From: an uncultured Halieaceae bacterium
GTDB taxonomy: Bacteria; Pseudomonadota; Gammaproteobacteria; Pseudomonadales; Halieaceae
Assembly: GCA_913056165.1 (NCBI GenBank)
Contig: CAJXMD010000025.1
Span: 1-32,170, forward strand
DNA: 32,170 nt
Direction: 5' to 3'
Shown here: positions 26,338 to 32,170 of the stretch, piece after piece
Position numbering within the stretch: position 1 is the first letter of the stretch
Layout: the number at the start of each line of letters is the position of its first letter
Notes under the pieces: model-generated
Seen by the model: only the letters and a program-made list of their open reading frames with translations
What the model was told of the DNA's origin: nothing
The model's database searches: none
Translations under genes and position numbers: made by a program

Positions 26338-28232
26338 GCCGCTGCCTCCTTTTGCCGCTTGGGAAGCGGACCAATGGACAGGGAATCTACGCGACGCCCA
26401 CCGTAAAAAGCGTTAATAAGCGCGCGGGTACCCAAAATTGCCGTAAACATGGACGTGATAATGCCGAGAGACAATGTCACGGCAAAGCCTTTGACCGGCC
26501 CAGTGCCCACCGCGTACAGAATAATAGCGACGATCAAGGTCGTGATGTTGGCGTCGAGAATGGTTGCCACCGCTCGCTCGAAACCGGCGTTGATCGCCAT
26601 TTGCGGGGATAGGCGATTGGCTAACTCTTCACGGATACGCGCGAATATAAGCACGTTGGCATCGACGGCCATGCCTACCGTCAGCACGATACCTGCGATA
26701 CCAGGTAGAGTGAGGGTTGCCCCCAATAAAGACATGAAGGCCACCAGCAGGATCAGGTTTGTTGTCAGTGCGATGACGGCAGCAACACCAAACACCCGGT
26801 AGTAAAGAATCATGAACACAACCACCAGCGCCAATCCGATCTGGACCGACTTGACACCCAGGGCAATATTTTCAGCTCCCAGGGAGGGGCCTACTGTGCG
26901 CTCCTCCACGAAGGTAATAGGGGCCGCCAGTGCGCCCGCGCGAAGCATCAAAGCGAGTTCAGAGGCATCCGCGGGACTATCGATCCCGGTGATTTGAAAA
27001 GAGGCTCCAAGAGCCGACTGGATGACCGGTGCCGTTAACAATTTCTTTTCGTCATAGGGCACTTTGATCGCCATCTCTTTGCCATCGGGCCCCATTTCGT
27101 AGCGGGTTCGATACTTGCGCTCGATAAAAAGCACGCCCATCCGGCGCTTGATGTTGTTGCGGGTCGACCTGGACATCAGCATGCCACCCTCACTGTCGAG
27201 AGTGATCGACACGTTGGGCAAACCATTTTGGTCGAAGCCTGCGGCGGCATTGGACACCCGCTCGCCCGTGATAATCACGTCCCGCTCTAACCACTCGGTA
27301 ATGCCCTCGCGATTCGCAGCGCGGTACTCGAAACGCTGCCGCTCAGTGATGGGGGCATTGGTCTCTGCGACGAGCCTGAACTCCAGGTTCGCCACCTTGC
27401 CCAGAATACGCTTTGCTTCCGCGGTATCCTGAATTCCCGGCAATTCAACCACGATACGGTTAGAGCCCTGCTTCTGAACCAGAGGCTCGGAAACGCCAAG
27501 CTCGTTGACCCGATTTCGGATGGTAGTCAGGTTTTGATCGACCGCATAATCGACGACTTCCCTGATGGTCTGCTCAGTAACCTCGGCAAACAGATTCCAG
27601 TCTTCGCCATCCTCAAAGCGATCGAGCAAGAGCTCTGGGTAAAGTGCCGCTGTGGCTTTGCGGGCTGCTTCCCGCGACGCCTCATCACGAAATCGAAGTA
27701 ATACCTTGTTACCGTCCAGGCTAACCAGGCCTCGCAGTCGCTCTTCACGCAAGGCCCTTTTAATGCCGGCCTCGTACATCTCGAGTCGACGGGCTGTTGC
27801 CGCCTCCACGTCAACTTCAAGCTTGAAGTGCACCCCGCCACTGAGATCGAGCCCCAACTTCATCGGTTGCGCCCCACCCTCTACCAGCCACTCTGGCGTG
27901 GTGGGCGCCAAATTAAGAGCAACAATGTAGGAATCGCCCATCGCCCGCGCCAGCGCGGCCTGCGCGCGCAGTTGATCATCGCGATTGCGAAGTCGGATTA
28001 AGGCAGACTTGCCGCCACCCTGTATTTCCTCACCGAAGTAGGCGATACCCGCCTCGTCGAGTGCGGCGTTTGCTCGATTTAAATCTTGCTCAGAAATTTC
28101 CTGCGAGCCGCTCGCACCGCCAATTTGCAGGGCCGGGTCCGGCGCATACAGATTCGGCGCGGCGTAGTAGAGCCCGAACAGGACAACACCAAGAATCAGC
28201 AGGTTTTTCCACAAGGGGTAGCGATTGAGCAT
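26334..28232 (-). CDS. secD: Protein translocase subunit SecD
   Basis: The 632-residue partner of SecF. It has an N-terminal membrane segment (LLILGVVLFGLYY), the signature LGLDLSGGVHFKLEVD at about 126-141, and a large periplasmic domain. The C-terminal half has membrane helices with GIAGIVLTVGMAVDANVLIFARIREE and FAVTLSLGIITSMFTAI. The ribosome-binding site before ATG 28232 is weak. yajC and tgt, which normally precede secD, are absent; the next gene upstream is purL, 156 bases away. Confidence 0.97.
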   Translation of the reverse strand: MLNRYPLWKNLLILGVVLFGLYYAAPNLYAPDPALQIGGASGSQEISEQDLNRANAALDEAGIAYFGEEIQGGGKSALIRLRNRDDQLRAQAALARAMGDSYIVALNLAPTTPEWLVEGGAQPMKLGLDLSGGVHFKLEVDVEAATARRLEMYEAGIKRALREERLRGLVSLDGNKVLLRFRDEASREAARKATAALYPELLLDRFEDGEDWNLFAEVTEQTIREVVDYAVDQNLTTIRNRVNELGVSEPLVQKQGSNRIVVELPGIQDTAEAKRILGKVANLEFRLVAETNAPITERQRFEYRAANREGITEWLERDVIITGERVSNAAAGFDQNGLPNVSITLDSEGGMLMSRSTRNNIKRRMGVLFIERKYRTRYEMGPDGKEMAIKVPYDEKKLLTAPVIQSALGASFQITGIDSPADASELALMLRAGALAAPITFVEERTVGPSLGAENIALGVKSVQIGLALVVVFMILYYRVFGVAAVIALTTNLILLVAFMSLLGATLTLPGIAGIVLTVGMAVDANVLIFARIREELANRLSPQMAINAGFERAVATILDANITTLIVAIILYAVGTGPVKGFAVTLSLGIITSMFTAILGTRALINAFYGGRRVDSLSIGPLPKRQKEAAA

Positions 28233-28388
28233 GAAGGACTCGTTATGTCAGTGACGGACTCACCTCACCCCGGTGGCCCTCAAACGCGGCGCAGTGTAGC
28301 GACTGCGTCCTATTATTAACAGACCCCTCGCGACGTCTTATCTGGGAAATGGGGCCTAAAGCCTGAAATTCAAGGAGATCAGACCCAC
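28233..28388. other. Intergenic region between purL and secD
   Basis: 156 bases with no gene. It should carry the secD promoter, because purL is unrelated. On the minus strand TACACT (28298-28293) is the best -10 candidate, but no good -35 is found at 16-18 bases. An inverted repeat CGCAGT/ACTGCG (28290-28295 and 28302-28307, six-base spacer) overlaps this -10. I see no convincing terminator for purL. Confidence 0.35.
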
Positions 28389-31300
28389 TCAGCCAAGCCA
28401 GGCGCGCCCATTTCGGAATAGGCGCATCCAACCCGAATCCTCCTGCCAATCCGCCGGCGACCAGGACAGTTGACTGGCCCGATAGACCCGCTCGGGATGA
28501 GGCATCATGATGGTGACACGCCCGTCACGACTGCAGAGCCCGCCAATCCCGTTCGGTGAACCATTCGGGTTGTACGGGTAGCGGTCGGTGACCTCGAGTC
28601 CATTGTTCAGGTAGCGAAGCGCGATAGTGCCGGAACTTTCAGCAGTCTCGGCCTGTGCATCATCGGCAAATTGTGCGCGACCCTCTCCATGAGCCACGAC
28701 AATGGGCAAATGAGACCCTGACATGCCGGCGAGCAAAATTGATGGCGACGACTCAATCCTTACGAGGGCCAGACGGGCTTCGTATTGCTCAGAGGTATTG
28801 CGCGCAAAACGAGGCCAATGATCGGTACCAGGGATCAACCGCTGTAGCGCGGACAACATTTGACAGCCATTACACACCCCAAGGCTGAAAGTATCTTCCC
28901 GCGAGAAGAAAGCCGAGAACTCATCGCTCAAGCGAGCGTTGAACAAAATACTTTTCGCCCAGCCCTCACCCGCACCAAGAACATCCCCATAGGAAAAGCC
29001 ACCGCATGCGGCGAGACCGTGAAAATCTGTCATCGAGACAGCACCGGACATCAGATCACTCATGTGCACGTCGACCGCAGTAAAGCCGGCCCTGTGGAAT
29101 GCCGCTGCCATCTCCGCCTGTCCATTCACCCCTTGCTCACGCAATATCGCGATACGCGGCCTTGTACCAGAAGCAATGAAAGGGGCAGCGATGTCTTCAT
29201 CACAGGGAAAGGTCAGCCGCGCCGAGAGCCCGGGGTCGTCCGCGACAATATTGTCAAACTCCTGATCGGCACAGGCGGCATTATCCCGTCGCCGCTGCAC
29301 GCCATGACTGGTGTGGGTCCACAACTGCTGCAGCGCGCCTCGCCGACTGTCAATCAGCTCGAACTTCGGCGTGTTGACAACAATCCGCTCATCCCAGCGT
29401 GGCGTTGCCACCACATGAACGCACCCGGCGAGCCCGACCTCGATCGCGAGAGCTTCCACTTTGTGAACATCGGCACGATCAATCTGCATTACAACGCCGA
29501 TTTCCTCGCTGAACAACGCGGCGATGGCGGCAGTGTCCTCGGCCTCAAGATTGATATCTAAACCGCACCGACCCGCAAAGGCCATTTCAAGAAGGGTGAC
29601 GACTAAGCCGCCATCGGACCGGTCGTGGTAGGCACGAATGAGGTCACTCGCCTTCAACCGGTTCATCAATTCAAAAAGAGAGTTGACGTCGGCGGCATCG
29701 ATATCAGGCACCTCGGACCCAATTTGGCCCCAGCATTGAGCCAGCACCGAGCCACCCAGACGATTTCGCCCGCGACCAAGATCAATCAGGATCAAGACCG
29801 TGTTATCCCGTCGCTGAATTTCAGGCGTCAGGGTGGTTCTTACATCACCCACGGGCGCGAAGGCTGACACAATTAGAGACACCGGCGCAGTGACACTCTT
29901 TTCAGCAGCCTCCTCCTGCCATGCGGTCCGCATGGACATCGAGTCCTTGCCAACAGGCACGGTAATGCCAAGGGCCGGACAAAACTCCATCCCCACTGTC
30001 CTCACGGTGTCATAAAGCACTGCATCGTTATCACCCTGTCCTGCCGCGCACATCCAGTTTGCGGAGAGCTTGATATCGTGGAGGTGGGCCACGGGGGCTG
30101 CTAAAAGATTGGTTATTGCCTCAGCAATCGACAGGCGCGCAGAAGCCGGTCCACTCAAGACCGCTACCGGCGTGCGCTCGCCCATACTCATGGCCTCACC
30201 CAAATGAGAATCCAGTGAGACGGTCGTCACCGCACAGTCTGCAACCGGCACCTGCCAGGGCCCCACCATCTGATCCCGGGCCACCATGCCGGTCACCGAC
30301 CGATCGCCAATCGTGATCAGGAAACTTTTTGAGCCCACCGCAGGGAAACGAAGCACTCGCTCCAGGCACTCCGCGACAGGGAGATTGGGCTGAAAATCGT
30401 CTTCAGGTGAAGACCCATGTTCTGCAACGCGATGCATCTTGGGCGGCTTGCCGAACAAAAGCCCCATCGGCAAATCAACGGGCTTATTATCGAACTGACT
30501 GTCCTGCACTTCGAGATGCTGTTCTTCCGTGGCCTCCCCGACCACAGCAAACGGACACCGCTCGCGGTGACAGATAGCAGAGAAGGTTTCGAGATGCTCA
30601 GGCTCTACAGCCAGTACGTAGCGTTCCTGGGATTCGTTACACCAGATTTCGAGAGGGCTCATTCCAGGTTCATCGCTCGGCACATTGCGCAGCGCGAAAC
30701 GACCACCGCGGCCACCATCTTTGACCAGTTCCGGCAGGGCATTACTCAAGCCACCCGCACCCACGTCGTGAATGAACGCAATCGGATTGTGCTCACCCAG
30801 CGCCCAACATCGATCAATGACCTCCTGAGCCCGTCGCTCTATTTCCGGGTTTTGTCGTTGAACTGAGGCAAAGTCGAGGGTTTCATCACTCTCCCCGCTC
30901 GCCATCGAGGACGCAGCGCCACCGCCAAGTCCGATCAACATGGCCGGGCCACCCAAAACGATGAGCTTTGCCGCAGGCCTGAAGTCCCCTTTCTCAACGT
31001 GCTCCGCCCGGATGTTGCCATAGCCCCCTGCGATCATGATCGGCTTGTGGTATCCCAGCACGCCGCTTGAACAGGCTATTTCGAAAGTGCGGAAATACCC
31101 CGCCAAATTTGGTCGTCCGAATTCATTGTTGAAGGCGGCTGCTCCTATGGGGCCCTCGGTCATAATTTTCAGCGGAGAGACAATCCTGCCCGGGCGTCCG
31201 TAGTGGATTTCCCAGGGTTGCGGCGCATCCGGAAATTCCAGATGGGATACCGTGAAACCAACGAGGCCTGCTTTCGGGCGCGAGCCGCGACCAACCGCTC

Positions 31301-32170
31301 CCTCGTCACGAATTTCTCCACCCGATCCGGTGCCCGCGCCTGCGAAGGGGGCAATGGCGGTTGGGTGATTGTGGGTCTCCACCTTCATCAGCAGGTGGAT
31401 AGGCTCCTCATGGTAGCTGTATTCCATGCTGACGGGATCGGGGAACCAACGTCCAGCCTCGTGGCCCTCCACAACCGCCGCATTATCGGAGTAAGCGGAG
31501 AGTACTCCCTCGCCACCTACCCGATAGGTGTGTCGAATCATGCCGAACAGAGAGTGCTCGCAGTCGTCCCCATCGATGGTCCAACTGGCGTTAAAAATTT
31601 TGTGCCGGCAATGTTCCGAGTTGGCCTGCGCGAACATCATCAGCTCGACATCGCTGGGATCCCGTCCCAGTTCGGTAAATGCTGTCACCAAATAATCGAT
31701 TTCATCGGGGGCCAGCGCGAGACCGAGGGTCACGTTGGCGCTGGCCAGGGCGTCGCGCCCTCCCGCCAAAATAGGCACCGTGGTGAAGCTTGGCGCCGAG
31801 GCCGCGGCAAAAAGTCGCACCGCCTCCTGAGGGTTCGACAGCACGGTCTCAACCATCCGGTCATGAAGCGCTGCGTCCACAGCCGCCGCATCAGCGCTGG
31901 TAATGTGCTCAAGACCTTCAATAGCGTAGATGGTCCCCCGCTCTATGCGATTCACCGCGTCAAACCCGCAGTTACGAGCTATATCGGTTGCTTTACTGGC
32001 CCATGGGGAAATGGTGCCCAAACGGGGCACCACGACCCGACAGGATGCCGGCGTGAGATGAGCATCCACCGCGGGGGCCAGTGTTCCCGGCTGCAGCAAC
32101 TCCGCAAGGCGGCCACTGTCTACGTCACCATCGGCATCGACCGCATAAAAGTGGCTGGCAAACTTTAGAA
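28389..32170 (-). CDS. purL: Phosphoribosylformylglycinamidine synthase (partial, 5' end outside window)
   Basis: PurL converts FGAR, glutamine and ATP to FGAM in purine synthesis. The frame has no stop before the right edge: residues [19 protein letters not shown] upstream of the TTG at 32099 continue the family's N-terminal PurS-like domain. About 1259 codons are present and only some 30 are missing. Visible are the [16 protein letters not shown] linker, [19 protein letters not shown], the ATP site [26 protein letters not shown] (split), a second AIRS-like half ([11 protein letters not shown]), and the C-terminal glutaminase domain with nucleophile Cys (GVCNGCQML, codon 28874-28872) and HPERV histidine. 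It is the long, single-chain proteobacterial form. Confidence 0.97.
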   Translation of the reverse strand, partial: LKFASHFYAVDADGDVDSGRLAELLQPGTLAPAVDAHLTPASCRVVVPRLGTISPWASKATDIARNCGFDAVNRIERGTIYAIEGLEHITSADAAAVDAALHDRMVETVLSNPQEAVRLFAAASAPSFTTVPILAGGRDALASANVTLGLALAPDEIDYLVTAFTELGRDPSDVELMMFAQANSEHCRHKIFNASWTIDGDDCEHSLFGMIRHTYRVGGEGVLSAYSDNAAVVEGHEAGRWFPDPVSMEYSYHEEPIHLLMKVETHNHPTAIAPFAGAGTGSGGEIRDEGAVGRGSRPKAGLVGFTVSHLEFPDAPQPWEIHYGRPGRIVSPLKIMTEGPIGAAAFNNEFGRPNLAGYFRTFEIACSSGVLGYHKPIMIAGGYGNIRAEHVEKGDFRPAAKLIVLGGPAMLIGLGGGAASSMASGESDETLDFASVQRQNPEIERRAQEVIDRCWALGEHNPIAFIHDVGAGGLSNALPELVKDGGRGGRFALRNVPSDEPGMSPLEIWCNESQERYVLAVEPEHLETFSAICHRERCPFAVVGEATEEQHLEVQDSQFDNKPVDLPMGLLFGKPPKMHRVAEHGSSPEDDFQPNLPVAECLERVLRFPAVGSKSFLITIGDRSVTGMVARDQMVGPWQVPVADCAVTTVSLDSHLGEAMSMGERTPVAVLSGPASARLSIAEAITNLLAAPVAHLHDIKLSANWMCAAGQGDNDAVLYDTVRTVGMEFCPALGITVPVGKDSMSMRTAWQEEAAEKSVTAPVSLIVSAFAPVGDVRTTLTPEIQRRDNTVLILIDLGRGRNRLGGSVLAQCWGQIGSEVPDIDAADVNSLFELMNRLKASDLIRAYHDRSDGGLVVTLLEMAFAGRCGLDINLEAEDTAAIAALFSEEIGVVMQIDRADVHKVEALAIEVGLAGCVHVVATPRWDERIVVNTPKFELIDSRRGALQQLWTHTSHGVQRRRDNAACADQEFDNIVADDPGLSARLTFPCDEDIAAPFIASGTRPRIAILREQGVNGQAEMAAAFHRAGFTAVDVHMSDLMSGAVSMTDFHGLAACGGFSYGDVLGAGEGWAKSILFNARLSDEFSAFFSREDTFSLGVCNGCQMLSALQRLIPGTDHWPRFARNTSEQYEARLALVRIESSPSILLAGMSGSHLPIVVAHGEGRAQFADDAQAETAESSGTIALRYLNNGLEVTDRYPYNPNGSPNGIGGLCSRDGRVTIMMPHPERVYRASQLSWSPADWQEDSGWMRLFRNGRAWLG

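Noticed and set aside
28860-29561. Open frame of 233 codons on the plus strand inside purL
   Set aside because: Antisense to conserved PurL coding sequence; no recognisable motifs or ribosome-binding site. It is an open frame produced by codon bias on the other strand.
32097-32099. TTG at 32099 as the purL start
   Set aside because: The frame stays open to the window edge with family-like residues upstream, so the true start lies beyond 32170.
31203-32168. Open frame of 321 codons on the plus strand at the right edge
   Set aside because: Entirely antisense to the PurL N-terminal half, which has clear family motifs; no domain recognised.
1-32170. CRISPR arrays, tRNA or rRNA genes, insertion sequences, prophage or defence genes
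   Set aside because: No regularly spaced repeats, transposase or integrase motifs, or RNA gene signatures were seen on either strand; nearly all sequence is covered by housekeeping genes.

Overview
The window looks like core chromosome of a marine gammaproteobacterium. The evidence is the gene order trmJ, iscRSUA-hscBA-fdx, ndk, rlmN, pilF, ispG, hisS, yfgM, bamB, der, with suhB and secDF next to trmJ, which is the arrangement I recall from Pseudomonas. A 532-residue isocitrate lyase and a TonB-dependent receptor beside an S9 peptidase suggest an OM60/NOR5 (Halieaceae)-like heterotroph. That placement is inference; no rRNA or other marker is present.

Layout. Positions 1-1252 hold the tail of an unidentified gene, a six-helix membrane protein and a small exported protein with a CX3CH motif. 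On the minus strand, 1307-2691 is a coupled HxlR regulator and class II aldolase-fold enzyme. On the plus strand, 2946-8308 is a TonB-dependent receptor and an exported S9 peptidase, each followed by an intrinsic terminator. The second terminator is bidirectional and also ends the isocitrate lyase gene (8379-9977, minus). From 24419 down to 10110 runs a long minus-strand housekeeping block: trmJ; the ISC iron-sulfur cluster operon; then ndk-rlmN-pilF-ispG-hisS-yfgM-bamB-der. suhB (24607-25401) is the only plus-strand gene in the right-hand part. It is divergent from trmJ and convergent with secDF (25423-28232). purL fills 28389 to the right edge and is cut off there.

How the genes fit together. 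IscS, IscU, IscA, HscA/HscB and Fdx build Fe-S clusters under the feedback repressor IscR. IspG and RlmN, encoded just downstream, are 4Fe-4S enzymes and so clients of that machinery. BamB, YfgM and SecDF act in envelope protein export and outer-membrane assembly, which the large TonB receptor would need. Many neighbouring genes overlap by 1-4 bases (hxlR/aldolase, yfgM/bamB, rlmN/pilF, iscU/iscA/hscB/hscA/fdx, secD/secF), indicating translational coupling.

I found no mobile element, CRISPR array, defence system, biosynthetic cluster, tRNA or rRNA. There is no convincing new system here. The more interesting signals are small: tandem IscR-like operators, a non-standard heme-type motif, missing members of conserved operons (iscX, rodZ, cysE, yajC) and several intergenic inverted repeats. 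No gap between genes exceeds 300 bases.
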